A stretch of DNA of 64,000 bases from Xiphydria camelus (Eukaryota > Arthropoda > Insecta > Hymenoptera > Xiphydriidae), in NCBI GenBank assembly GCA_963678675.1, contig OY783195.1:4412001-4476000 (forward strand), in the 5' to 3' direction. A program made the position numbers and the translations under genes. How positions within the stretch are numbered: the stretch's first letter is position 1; each line of letters begins with the position of its first letter. The notes beneath the pieces were generated by a model that saw only the letters and a list, made by a program, of their open reading frames with translations, was not told the DNA's origin and ran no database searches. Shown in pieces: positions 46,004 through 58,685 of this stretch.

Positions 46004-47858
46004 CAGGTACGTATTCAACTGCACCTTTCCCCCGGGCGTATCTTGCAACGAACGGGATTGCCATTGGAAAGAAAGACGACGCGTCCGAATTGGCCCCATA
46101 CAGCTCTCCGGGCCGAGGCCTGGCTATAGATCCGGCTCTAATTATTTCGTACGAGTCGAGCAAGGGCCGTCATCGGTTAAAATCCCTGGCCCGGAATGCG
46201 TCCGAGTTTCTGCCCTCGAACGCGGGCGTCGCGCGCGCGCGCGCGCGCGTCACTCTCTGGACTTTTACGCGCGGGGTCGAAGGAAATCCGCGGCGCGGGA
46301 ATCCCCGTCGGATCATTTCGCCGTGTACCGATATTCGCCGAATCATCGGCGAACGATCTCGGTTCGTTTCTCGCGGGGACTCGCTTCAACGGACAACTTT
46401 TGACGCGGTACGTATTATAGATACCCGCGCGTTAAATCGACGCCGTGGTGAAAGTGCTCCACGGTCCGTTCGTGTTAACGCTTATGTGACGGGTTGAAAA
46501 AAGAATATAAATAAATAAAATAATAAAGAGCCTCGAACACCGGGCGATTTCGCGAATCGGTGACTTGTGCCGAACCGACGACGACAACGGCCCTGCGACG
46601 TAACACATCACCGATCGACGGAGGCCTCGCGATACCACGAAGCCGTACCCCGGCCGTACGAGTACGCACACACGCGTGCACACTCGACGATCTGAGCGCG
46701 CCAGACGCGTAAAAATCGTAGACAAATCGCGATCGCCCCTGAATTATTCACGCGACAAATACAACCGCGCGCGCTGTCGTCGTCCGTGAAAATGAACCGG
46801 AGCAATCGCGATGCGCGGGCGGAAAATTATCTCGTTATCCGCGCGCGCGGAGATCGCGAGATACCCGCCGGGCGATATTATCCGCGCGCGCACCTATGCG
46901 GTCCCGTTTCGATCGTCTCTTCGCGCGGTGGGGGAGGCGCGGGAGGAGAAGCTCGCAGCGCGAGACGAAGCGCGCGCGCGGAGTTACTTCGAACGCGGTG
47001 TATAACATTGGTGCAGCGGCCTTCCACGCTCGCGCGCAGCCTTCCGCTATTGCGCTGCGAATGACGTTAGTTCGCGTACGGCTGAACGCAGATGCTCTCT
47101 CTCGCGCGCGCGCGCGTCGCGACGCGACGCCGTCTTGCGTCACGCGGCGCGCGAGGAGGGCCCCGATGGAGCGACGCGCGCTTCGGGTCGCCGGCGGTCC
47201 TCAGCGCGCGAGGAGGCGCCCTTCCTTCGCGGTGGGTTTAACCCTGATCAACGAGCGGCCCGTGACCGGATTTTCTGTCATTTCCAAGGCGCCTCAGCCT
47301 CTCAGCCGTTCTCGCGCGTCGAAAGGGTTTAGGAGAGGCAGGCGTAACCCCGCGCGCCTCCCGGGACACGCGCGAGTGTGAGAAAGAAAGGCGACGACGA
47401 GAGCGCGCTCGCGCGCGATGCCACTACACGGAGCCTGCAGCCTCGAAGGACGGTAGGGAGGCGCGCGCCGGGAGGATGAGGAGGGAGAGAGGGAAGGGGG
47501 CGTCGCCAATGCTGCCCAAGTCAAGGCCCTGTCCTAATTTGAGTTCACAGACCCCCCCCGGTGGTCCACCACAGGATAGGTCAAATCCAGCGGCTCGTTA
47601 TACGTATTTTGAGGTCGTTTACTTTTACCGTCCGGGATCTCAAGGCCCGAATTCGCCGACTAGATATCCCACCGCCGCCGATAGGTTTCCCGGGGAGTTC
47701 TCGCTCTCCGTTTAAACTCTTGCCTGCGCTCGTTACATCGCGAAATCAGCGCGACGCTGCGAACGTATAAATATACCGTAAACGCGTGCACACGGAGCCT
47801 ACGAAAGACGAAACGCGCATGTAACGATCGATGAGATATCGGTATCCGAAAAATTCAC
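46004..47858. other. No gene seen; CpG-dense
   Basis: Runs of cgcgcgcg near 46230-46248, 46970-46980 and 47104-47116. Frames overlap on all strands with no conserved exon. Confidence 0.4.
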
Positions 47859-48124
47859 AATTGGCACATGCGTGGGAAAAGGGGTATAAGTCGAGAAATT
47901 TTTGAAGTCATTGGAAATAAGATAACTTCTTTTTTCTTATTTTCAAGATTATGTATCTGACCCCAGAATCAAAGAATAGTCTCATAAAAAAATGCCACTT
48001 CCGCATGAGACAATTTTTGGATATGTTAATTTGTGATTAATCGCGACACCAACAAACTGTTTTCCTTGCTTTCTCAAAACTAAAGATTTCGACTTATACC
48101 CCTTTTCCCACGCATGTACCAATT
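47859..48124. mobile_element. 0.27-kb element with 36-bp TIR
   Basis: Ends ggcacatgcgtgggaaaagg and its complement ccttttcccacgcatgtacc match over about 36 bp, continuing into ggtataagtcga, with one difference. The near-identical ends suggest recent insertion. No coding capacity; superfamily uncertain. Confidence 0.75.
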
Positions 48125-49041
48125 TCCCGGAATTATCTATACAGAGAAACGGAACGAAAAAATAGACCCCCACCCTTCCCCCTCGAATCGATCCCACTTC
48201 CTTCTTCTCTCACGACCTCGCGCCGCGGCGGTTTAGATACGTACACGCGAGGTCGGATTATAGGGACGCGTCAGCGCCTCGTAATATGTGGGCAATGAGC
48301 GAGTACAGGGCGCGAGGTTACCACGGGGGAGCCCTTATGTCTCGTTATCGCGATATTTATCGAACGCGCGCGTACATACACCGGCGCAATACCAAACAAC
48401 GAGATAGTTTTGGCCCTCGGCCCTGGGCCGCCAAGGCCGCCACGTAACCGGGCGTTATAGAGCGAGCGGCGCGCTGCGGAGAGCGTCTATAAACCTCTTA
48501 ACTGTATTAGCGCGCGGAGAGATGTTCGTTCCCCCGCGCGTCGGATCGACTCGGGCACAACGCGCGGAGATTCGAGGAGCGCGCGGAAAGGTTGGCCTAG
48601 ACTGAAAATAATTTTATAAAATATAGTTCCCCGTCCTGTTCTGGCCGCGCGAGTATACAGTGATAATAACGAGTCGTCGCTGGACCGGCGCGTCGAGAGA
48701 TGCGAATTTATCGCGGATGTGCAGAGTGTGGGCCAGAGCTGTCGTTCCGCGCGAGAGCGAGTGTCTCCGGGGGCTGGAGGGCACTCGACTGCGGAGGGGG
48801 AACTTCGCGTTGGGAAGTCAGAGTGATCGATCGATTTCGCGGATCTAAATTTGAGACGAAGGTTGGATCGAATTGGAAATACATATCTTCACGTATTACG
48901 ATAAATGCTTTGCGGGGATTCCGAAAACGGCTTTTCTCTTTCTCTGTACTGTAAAAAATTCTACGGTGTGGACCTATCTAGATCACTTTCGATGTTAGAT
49001 AACAATGGCATAAGATTGAATGACACCGGATGTGGTACATA
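48125..49041. other. No gene seen
   Basis: GC-rich flank, no exon recognised. Confidence 0.4.
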
Positions 49042-49210
49042 TACCATGTGAGGCTAAACTTACTCGCCAGGAAAGAAACTCAAATCACTATTACCTCATT
49101 ACCTTATGAGCTTTTGGCTTATAAGTGTATAATATTTTTTTGAAGATTACGCTTCAATCTACAATAAAGTCTTTCATCAATATAGGTCTAAAATTGATAA
49201 ACAATGAGAA
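49042..49210. mobile_element. TACCATATGAGG palindromic MITE, copy B (truncated)
   Basis: Begins taccatgtgaggctaaactt and matches copies A and C through the centre (ttttttgaagattacg). It stops at about acaatgagaa, so most of the right arm is missing. Confidence 0.72.
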
Positions 49211-49817
49211 CTTTTAGACCGGCGATACGCGCCTGTCACGGATAAAAGCAGGACCAATCGGAAACTCGTAAACTTTACAGCAACCCCCGTAATCGATCGA
49301 ATCGTCGTCGATCCCGGCTCGGTCGCTCGATAGCGTCGCCTCTCGGCAAGCGAGATCTCCCGATAAAGTCGAAACTCCTAACGGCATTGCTCCGAGTCCG
49401 GCACATACGAATCGACTCGTACGTGTGCAAAAGTTAGGCATGTAGATAGAGGGAGAAACCTATATAGCCCCGTCGCGCGTATAGCGCAGGTCGTTCATTC
49501 ATAAACTCCCAGCAGACGCGACCCAGATTCTACGTAGGCCAGGAGAAAAAAACACGGCGCTTTTTCTTCTTCCTCTTCGCCGAAAAGACGTGCGCACGGC
49601 GTTTTTTCGGGGCCCGTATCCCGATACGTTACACGCGAATCTCGTCGTGGCGTTTCGCTCGTTTGCCCGCTTTGTCGCGCGTGTCCGTCCTCTTCGGGAA
49701 TTCGCGAGGCGTTTCGCTGGCGATCGTGGAAGAAGCGGACGATCGACGCGACGGGGAAAGCGTGACACGATCGATCGGAATCGTTTTCGGGAGGAAACTA
49801 TATGTATACGGCCGATG

Positions 49818-50270
49818 CAATTGAGCCGTTCGCTGCAGCAACGACTTAAGTCGAGTTAAGCTTTTGTTATGGATTTATTCATTTCCACGTCCAGCGTGAT
49901 ATCAACTGCGTGCGGTATAAGTTACAGAGTTTCCGGTTAATTCGGAAAAACCTGTAATTTATACCGCATATAGTTGATATGCACTGAGATAAATAATTGC
50001 TAGCTTCAAAAAAAAATGTTTCTCGAATCAAGAACACATCGATACCTTTTTGCCAAAGTATCGATATGATCTTATAAATTTTTAAGAATACAGATTCTTG
50101 ATCGAAGAATCCTACATATCCTTGAATCAAGAATACCATCGTGAGAACAAGAAATTCTTTCCGCGCAAAAAAGAACAATTACTCGAGCCTATCAAATATT
50201 TTCTTCCACGAAGAAAACCATGATTGGATCCTGAAATTATATGACATTTTTGATTGAACGGCTCAATTGA
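49818..50270. mobile_element. CAATTGAGCCGTT palindromic element, copy 2, with nested MITE
   Basis: The left end is gcaattgagccgttcgctgc and the right end tgaacggctcaattg, inverted. The left half aligns with 40441-40686. The right half is mostly replaced by the MITE at 49983-50255, so the two ends were separated by that insertion. Confidence 0.55.
49983..50255. mobile_element. CACTGAGAGAAATA MITE, copy 2 (nested)
   Basis: Begins cactgagataaataattgct and aligns with 12538-12825 (gaacacat, cagattcttgatcgaag, cacgaagaaaaccatga). Its right terminus is missing or decayed. Confidence 0.68.
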
Positions 50271-52218
50271 TGGACGCGCATCCGATCCGCGGCTGTATCG
50301 AACCACTGATTTCCGCGATAATTTTAATCGACAATTTCAATTTCTACCGTCCTCCCCGATAAATATTCGCGATGATTTTCGTAAGGAAAAAAATAAGAGA
50401 AACTACCGCGAAGAGCGAGAGTGGCACCGTGGCCAAGCAAACGTACGCCCTACCCTATGTGTACGTACTTACGAAGGGTCAGGAGAGCCCGACTTACCTC
50501 TTTCCTCCCTTTCCGCGCGAACCCACCCTCTCTCTCTCTCCCTCTCGAACCTCCGACAACCGGAGATCGACCCGGGAGCTCGACGACACTCTCGAGAGGC
50601 ACAGCACCGCGATGTACCGAGACGACACTCACTATACTACTCTCTCTCTTTCACCGAGCCACTGCACACTGACGGGCTCCTCCCGTCGATTACCAAATAA
50701 TACGTTTGTTGTCCCCTTTCGAAAAAGGAACTGCTTCAAACAATTGTCGAAATCCTCGAGTGTTTTTGTGTCTCGCGTTGCAACATAAAGACGCTCCTTA
50801 CGTCACGCGCGTGCACGATATAAGGCAGTGCGACGGGGGAGGTTTATATATATGTGTATATATATATTTACGCTCTTTCTTCGAAATAATAACTCGGCGA
50901 ACTGGAAGGAGGTTTACGCGTTTCCTCGCTCTCCGTCCTCCTTTTCTCTCTCTTTCCTTCTCTCTCTCTCTCTCTCTCTCGCTCTCTCTTTCTCTCCCGC
51001 TGTCTTATCGACTCGCCCTCGCGGAGCACCGAGGGGAGGAAGAGGACGGAAGGAGATTCTGAAACAGAAATCGCGAAGAAAAGAAGATAGAAAACTTTCC
51101 CACCCGCGGCCTTTTCTTTTTCAATGAGATTGATCGAATTTCTTTTTTTCTTTTTTTGGAATATCAAGTATTTTAGCACGACGAAGGTCCTGTATATCCC
51201 TCCTGTCTTCCTTCTCTCTCTCTCTCTCCCTCTATATCCTCGGCTCGCCTCGATTCGCGCGTCGCTCGCGTTCTCTCAGTTCTCTTCGTCTCCTATCCGC
51301 CGCCCTCAGAAGATTCGCGAGGCGTTTCTGGATTCCGCGTCCGGTCCCTCTGGATAATTATTCTTCGAGACGATCGTCGACTTCACTTTTCCCATTTTTT
51401 CGCCGTTCGACAATGGGACGCGATGATGTCACTTTGCGCGTCTCCTCCCTCTCTGAATTCCTTCCGTTGCTATATATATATATATATATTTACACGGTAT
51501 ATACACTATATATGTGTATATATTACGCGGGAAAACAAGGTGGACAAATGTTCCAACGCGCGCGCGCGCGCGACTACGCGCCGAATATATCTTTGCCCCT
51601 TTCTCCCTCTCTCTCTCTCTCTCACACACTCTCCGCGCGGTGCAGTCAGGTACAAGCGCCAAGCGATTTGCGTCTTTGGCCGCGCGAAAGAACACTGAAC
51701 GTTCCGCCGAGCCGCGAGTCTCGGCTTGCCTAGGCTAGCGCGCCGCTAAACGCTATCCTAGGTTAGACACTCGCGACACTCTCCCTCTCTCTCGGTCAGC
51801 CGCGCGATCCGCGGCTCTCGGTCCTCGTCCCTCTCCCACTCCGGCGTGTACCCGCCGCGCGCCGTGTGGATCCGGAGGGGTGGGAGGAGACGTAAGGCCA
51901 TAGCCACGGCCACCGAGCCTCGCGCGCACGCACACACGTAAGAGGCGGCAGTGCCGAACGTGCGCGCACACCGAGGCGCGCGCGCGCGCGCGCGTTCGAT
52001 ACGTATGCGCGAGGTGGGAGAGGGATGAGGAGAGAAAGAAAGAGAGGATATACCAGGGCCTAGACTCGATCTCGTAAATTGACTCGTGTCGTTTTAGCGA
52101 CGGGGGAGGGACGGCGGCGTTCTGGCATATTTATATATGTATATTATATATGAAGAGAGAAGGAGAGACGTGGATACGCGTATAACGATGTCGCGGATGT
52201 GAATCGGGCTTCGATATC
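50271..52218. other. No gene seen; simple-repeat-rich
   Basis: TC runs at about 50960-50990 and 51608-51625, TA runs at 50845-50870 and 51470-51490, and cg runs at 51559-51572 and 51979-51993. This purine/pyrimidine- and CpG-dense texture could suit a promoter region, but no transcript evidence is visible. Confidence 0.45.
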
Positions 52219-52440
52219 TACCATATGAGGATAATCTTACTCGCCAGGAAAGAAACTTCAATCACTGTTATCTCATTATTTACGAGCTTTTGGCCCATAT
52301 TTGTATAATAATTTTTTGAAGATTACGTTTCCATCTACAATAAAGTCTTACATCGATATGGACCAAAGATTCATTGATAATGAGATAGCAGTGATTGAAA
52401 TTTCTTTCCTGTGGCGAGTAAGTTTAGCCTCGAGTGGTAT
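52219..52440. mobile_element. TACCATATGAGG palindromic MITE, copy C
   Basis: The fullest copy. The left end is taccatatgaggataatctt and the right end agtttagcctcgagtggta. The arms are about 85 bp, including gaaacttcaatcactgttat and its complement. TA at both ends suggests a TA target. Confidence 0.8.
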
Positions 52441-52554
52441 GTGTTACTCGAGAGAATTCTCGTAAAGAGCGCCTATACCTTGCAACAACTCCCCCACTTC
52501 TATCCTCCTATACGGGAACGAAGCGGAAATACACGAGATTTCATCCCGTGTCCA

Positions 52555-53781
52555 CACGGGAAAAAAAATTAGCAATAATATTGCTAGGCAAACAATAAAA
52601 TATTGCTCCCCCTCAACTAGCGGCATTTATTGTTATACTAAAATGTGTGTCATTGCTAAAAGTAAAAGCAACACACTATTGCTAAGTATATTGCAACGAT
52701 ATATTGTTCTAAGATATCGAAGCAATATATCGTCGCTGCCGTGGAAAAATCTCCTATGTGCACATTTTTATGAATGTAGGGTTTTGTAGCAATCTGACGG
52801 CGAATTAGTGTATTCACCTTGTGGAAGAATATCTTATGTGATATATTTGTTCCTTTATTTATAGTTTTTAAAATATAAAACCTTCTATGTACACTGAGTT
52901 CGAAAATGTCAACGGTAAAATGTTTTTTTGCTCTCCTGTAAAATTTACATTTCAGCACATAGAAGTTTCTTCCACGGCAGCGACAATAATATGATTGTTG
53001 AGCACTGGAGAAATGAGGTATTGCAATGTGTTGAAGCAATATTTTATTGTAGAGCGCTGGAGCAATGAGGTTTGACTTCCTTGCTCTCAATTATTGCAAC
53101 ATGTTGAAGCAATATAGTATTGGTAAGTATAGCGACGATTAATTATTTTGCCAGGTCTCTGAGCAATACATAATTATTAACATTAATCTACAAAAAAAAA
53201 TATCGTTAATACTTTCAGCGATATTTGTCGAGACGAGTTAGTTACAAAACACAAAAGTAATTCAGACTTTTTTAAATGGAACGCGCTATTTTTATTCTTA
53301 CTAAAGTTATAGATCTTGCTGGGATTAATAAAAATTGTATAAAGTGCCCGTTTGTTCAACTGTTTGTCAGACATTGTTGTTATTTCTACAATACTTCTTA
53401 TCCAAATGTATATTGTAGTTTTTAAAACAATTATATATTGCTATAATATATCAGCAATATTTTTTTCATTGATAGAGCGATGATAATTTAATTGCTCGGG
53501 TATTGCAGAATAGCTATAATGTTTCATACAGCAATATTACAGTGCTTCGATAACAATCATTATTGCTGCTAGTGCAATAGCAGTTTGCAATATTTGTATT
53601 GTTTGGCTAACGATAAATTCTTGTTCGGGAATTGGAGTATATAACAATAATGTGATTTAGCAATAATATATTTTTTCATATAGCAATGTATCAGTGCTCT
53701 GATATCAATCACAATTGCTGCCAGTGCAATGATATTTCTGCAATATTTTTTTGCTTGTTCGATGATACTTTTTTTTCCGTG
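52555..53781. mobile_element. CACGGGAAAAAA 1.23-kb element rich in attgc motifs
   Basis: Begins cacgggaaaaaaaatta and ends tacttttttttccgtg. CA lies outside both ends. The interior has many short gcaatat and attgct words in both orientations. An inverted pair, 52723-52770 with 52944-52990 (cgtcgctgccgtggaa), also folds. No coding frame. Confidence 0.7.
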
Positions 53782-54749
53782 CAACTAATACATATATCGT
53801 TTCGAACGTACAAAGTAGGACGCAATAAAGATGTTACGATCATTCGAAATAATTATTCTATAAAAAACCGCATTTGATATGCACATGCAAATGCGGGCGT
53901 GCATCTCATAATACGTCTCATCTCTCCGACGCAACGGACAAAAGAAGTCAACTGCACGTGTCGAACTCCAAATACCAGGAACTTCACCTTACCCGAGCGT
54001 TTGTGTATTTGCTTTTATTCTATATTCGACAGGCCACGTCTTTAGCGGGGGAAGAGGTATACCGCGAGTGTGTGTGACCCCGCGCGCACATATGTATGTA
54101 GAGCATGGATCGCGATGACGCGATCCGCGTCACGAGTTCCACGTCGAGTAGTATCCGACGTATACGTCGATTCGTCCGGTTATACGCGCTATCTACGCGA
54201 CAAGGTGTAAATACGAGAAAAAAAAATGCGCGACGAACGTTCGAGCGTATTACGAATAAATTAGCGTTCGCTCCACTCTGCTAACTAGGTCGAATTTCGA
54301 TCATCGTAATTGGGGCTTTTTGCGATTGTCGTCGGCGGGGAACAGAAATATAGAGCGCGGTGAAATTCCCGCGATACGAATGCACTCGTCGCTTGAGCGG
54401 AATTTTAAGGCTGAAACGCACTCGATTGAACCCGAGTCGAATCCGTCGTACGATGTCCATCGACCGACTCCAAGGTTCCCCCCATGCGGATATACATATT
54501 CCCCAGGCTGTGTGGGTCAGGAATAAAACTCGATCTAACTGCGTCCAATCAACCAATCATCGTACCGATTATTTCGAAGTCGTGCGACGAACTTGGGTAC
54601 TTGAACTCCGTCCGGAGGAATCGATCCTCTCGAGTGAATATTGGCCCGAACGATTTCGCGTTACGATTGACGACCCCCGAGAATCGACTGACGCGAAACC
54701 CGATATATAAAAGTAGGTATATCCCTTTACGCGCCTATAATTTGACTTT
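53782..54749. other. No gene seen
   Basis: GC-rich, no exon recognised. Confidence 0.4.
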
Positions 54750-54960
54750 AGAGAAAAAACAAAACTCTCGGCAAATGTCTTCGATCGCAATTATCCCGCT
54801 GATCACGGGCTCTTCATCCAAAAAGGTGATATATAATCTTTTTCAAAGATCACGTTTCAACCCACGAAAACATTTCCTAACCATGTACGAGCGAAAAGTT
54901 TAAGAATAGTGAGATAATCGGGTTTGAAAATATTGTTTCACCGTTGCGAAAGTTGCTCGT
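54750..54960. repeat. Diverged TACCATATGAGG-family member
   Basis: atcgcaattatcccgctga to gtgagataatcgggtttgaa, with a centre tttcaaagatcacgtttcaa resembling copies A-C in order and spacing. Heavily diverged. Confidence 0.4.
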
Positions 54961-57849
54961 TCGAAAATCGACGCGCTTTGGAAATCCATCCTTTCTGTAA
55001 TCGGCTCGTGCGCGCCTCCTCTCGTTTTCGGGAAAATAATCGAATCGTCACCGAGACGCCCGAAGGCGCCGTAGCGTAAACAGAATTACAAGGGTCGAAG
55101 CGAGTGACGGCGGCCCGTGTTTGGTCAGACGGGGAGGCGAGTCAGTCGCACGGTTCCGCCGCTCGATGGGCACGATAGGTGTAGCCCCTGCGGGCAGCTG
55201 GACTCGGTCCCGTGCGTCTGCATCGGCAGCCACGAATGGCAACCGTCGATTCTCTCTCGCTAATCGACTTTCTAACGAAAGTGCAAGTCTTTTTAAGCCG
55301 ATTCCGCGAGCTAACGACCTACTCTCTATCTCTTTCACCGACGCGCGCCTCTCTGCTTCCCCCCCCCCTCACCCCTCCCTCCCACACTCTCTTTCTCTCC
55401 TTTCCACGGTGTCTGGGCGCTCGACGCCGTGCGGCGGTTTCGTCGCGCTTACGTCGCAGAATCGCTGCTCTTTTTAGGAAGTGGTAACGTGCGACGACCT
55501 CGAGCCGCGCCGCGTCGACACATGTGAAGCGAAATTCCTAATATTTGCCGAGGGGCCGCCCGCGGCGCACAGTCAAGGTCCAGGCAATGACTCGCCGTGA
55601 CATATATCGGGACCTTTGGGCCCACGCCGCTGTCGCGCGGTACCAACTGAACTTGGAAGTTCCGAGCGCGCGGCGGAGGGGTGCGAAGGGGGGAGGTGAG
55701 ATAGAAGAGAGTAGGGAGGCGAAGGTGAGGGAGAATCGGAGAGGTGCCCGCTGGTGGCCGTGAGGACGACGATTCTTGGGACGTGCGAAGAGGGCTGAGC
55801 GCGCGCCGTGATCTCGCTGTGCGCGCATCGTGGCGCGATAAAAGTGGTAGCCGATTCCCAAACGGCGTGACACGAGTTGGGCGTAATTTTTATCGCGAAA
55901 AACCAGAAGGATATTACTCCTCTTAACGGCTCCTGCAGCTCCGTCATCCCCGCGATCGTCCGACGCAAACACGCGTCCGCGCACCGAGTGTATTTCCGGA
56001 ACACGTTCGGGGTTTCCTCTCGGAAACGTCGCGCGGCGTAATCTCGCGAGATTGATTCGGGAGACGGAAGCGAAAACACGCGGTAAACAATCTATATGCG
56101 TCCGCAAGGTATTAATATATCGGCAATAGATATTTTCGCGAATTCGTCCTGTCCCACCCGAACCGTTCCACTCGCGAACCGCCGTGACCCGACCCGGCGC
56201 GACGTCATCGAGTTATTTCAGATCCACGGCTACGAATGACCTCTCCACTCCCCACCGCACCCGCCCGATCCACCTACCGAAGAGGACAGTCGCCTCTCTC
56301 GCGGTTACGCGCGCGCGTTACACTCTCGCTTTTCACCTCTTCCAACCTTCCTCGGCTTCGTTTTTTCGATTCGTCCGCGACCGTCGACCGAGAGTCGAGC
56401 AGGTGTTAACGCACGTATAGTGGGCCAGTGTCAGTCAACGACACCAGGTGGACGCGCGAGCGAGCCTCCGGTTATTAGTTAGCGAATTGTGAGTCAGAAA
56501 AGTGTAGGCCACCGGCGGGGCACCACACGCGGGGCCACTGGCCAATATTTGGGCCAATGTTAACCGGCGTGTACAGGTTGCCTAATGTCTCGGCAAGACC
56601 GAAGCCCGCGCGGGCGCGACGCGATAAGAGAGGCGTGTCGTCACGGAGGATTTCGATGCGACGGGGCATTGCCTGAGCTTCTGCCGAATGAATACGAACG
56701 GCGCGCGCGCGCGCACGAGTGTTATTTCTTCCGCGAGAATATCACCACGAGATCTCGGCTATGCTTTGGAGGAATCCTGTTAATCGGACGCGATTACGTG
56801 GTATCTCGGGCCGAATAAATCGGTCCGTTCGAATAAGACCCATTAATTTCTTACTCAATTCCGAATAAATCGGTACGCATTTTAATAAAACAAATTTGAT
56901 GCGAATTACGCGAATCCTTTAATGGAGGCTTTTTTTTTCTCAATCGGGTATGTCATAGTACGACGAGCGTGACTGGGAGATATTAATTTCAATGCACTTC
57001 CTCGAGCGAGCCATCGTCGCGTTACGAAATCGAAGTTAAAATTATCGTATGACTAATTAATCCCACCTCTCGAACTTTGCGCGCGATTCGCGCTCGGCGA
57101 ATGCCGGCAAAAAAATTGCCCCTACAAATGCGATAAATTTCGAGCGAGATTTTTACACCGCGGTATAAATATTGCAATTCGTCACGGATCGCGAGAGACT
57201 TCGAACTGAAAACGAATTGATATGGAAACTCGGGAGACAATTCCGATTGCAACGGCTGCACTTCCCCCGTTCGTTGCGCTCACGGTCGAAAATGTTGCCG
57301 CAGTGGCGACATTTCTGCCCGTAATGCAATAGCGGCGACTCGAATATCTCGTAGCCGATTCCAAAGTACTTTGCCATAAAAACTATATCACTGCCAAGTC
57401 GAGTGTATCGATCGACAAAGGTCCCCTCTATCGGAAACTTTGCCGTCATCCTCTGCCCTTCGCGAAGGGAGAAAGGGTCACGGTTAATATCGTAAGTTTA
57501 TTCTCACGATCGCCTCGAAGGACAAGGTTACCGATTGCGTGGTAAAACGTGCGTATCGTTATATCCGTACCTCACGGCAATATCAATCCAATGTCAGAAT
57601 TGGACTGAGATCACTTCTCGGAATTCCAATAAAAAATACGACTCGAATGAACGAACGTACGAAAAACAGCGTCGAATTCCGAAGGCCGAAGTTGTAACGT
57701 CTTCAAGGATCATTGCTAAATCATCGTTATCTGCAACGTAGGATCTGCGAGCGTGCTTGTAGTTACAATCCGCGAGATTTTATCCCGCCTATTTCGATGG
57801 ATCTGAAAGAGAGACGCCGATTTCTTCAAAGTTCAAACCCCTCGAGTAT
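54961..57849. other. No gene seen
   Basis: CpG-rich sequence with overlapping frames on both strands, poly-C near 55362 and a cg run at 56700-56713. No conserved exon recognised. Confidence 0.4.
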
Positions 57850-58685
57850 CACGGAAAAAAGAATTTTGTACAAAGCACTCGATAAATGGAGTAATCATAG
57901 TGATATTTTCACAGAACAGAAGTTGTCCTCGGAAGCGATATTGCACAGAATACCATTATACATTGTAAAAGGACCCATATTTTATTGTAAGAACTACAAT
58001 TTAACGTAGCACTCTCATATTGTTGCCTGTAATACATCAGTGGTATTGGCTGTGGAACATCTTGAATGTTGCTATATCGATGAGTATCTCTTACAATGTA
58101 CAACGGTACTCTGTGCTATGTCGCTCCTGAGGGCAACTTCTACTATATGAAATATCACTTTCAGGTTTCACAATACAGGGACAAAGCAGTTGTAGGGAAA
58201 TAAGGACATAATTTCACAGAAATGCGGACTTTTAGGGACCATGTTCAAAATATTTACAAATGAGTCACATGGTTTATACAGGACTAGTATCATACATCTC
58301 GAATTTATTACTGATTGATTGCTATCACAAAATCTACTGCACTCACAAAAAGTAAGGATTATTATCATCAAGCCCTCGACTAAAAATTTCCGATAGAAAA
58401 CGATAGAATACGGTAAAAATGATTGAAAAATGTAATATAGCTTGAAATGTAACTTTTCTCATAATTTTCTCATAATTAACTTGTTTTACATTTGCTTAAC
58501 TATTCGATTTTCTTTATTTAAATTCATACTATATTCTATATTATGCTGTATACAGGAATAAGGACTTTTAGGGTCAAGCTGTTAATTTTAGGAACATTTA
58601 GAGGCTTCGAAAAATAATAAGGACTATAGGGATAACAGGGATGTATCTGTGAAGCTTGCACTTTGTACAAAATTTTTTTTCCGTG
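57850..58685. mobile_element. CACGGAAAAAAG 0.84-kb TIR element
   Basis: Begins cacggaaaaaagaattttgt and ends acaaaattttttttccgtg, about 25 bp with few differences. TAT lies outside both ends. A second inverted pair inside, gaagttgtcctcggaagcga and its complement near 58100-58145, folds. No coding frame. Confidence 0.72.
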
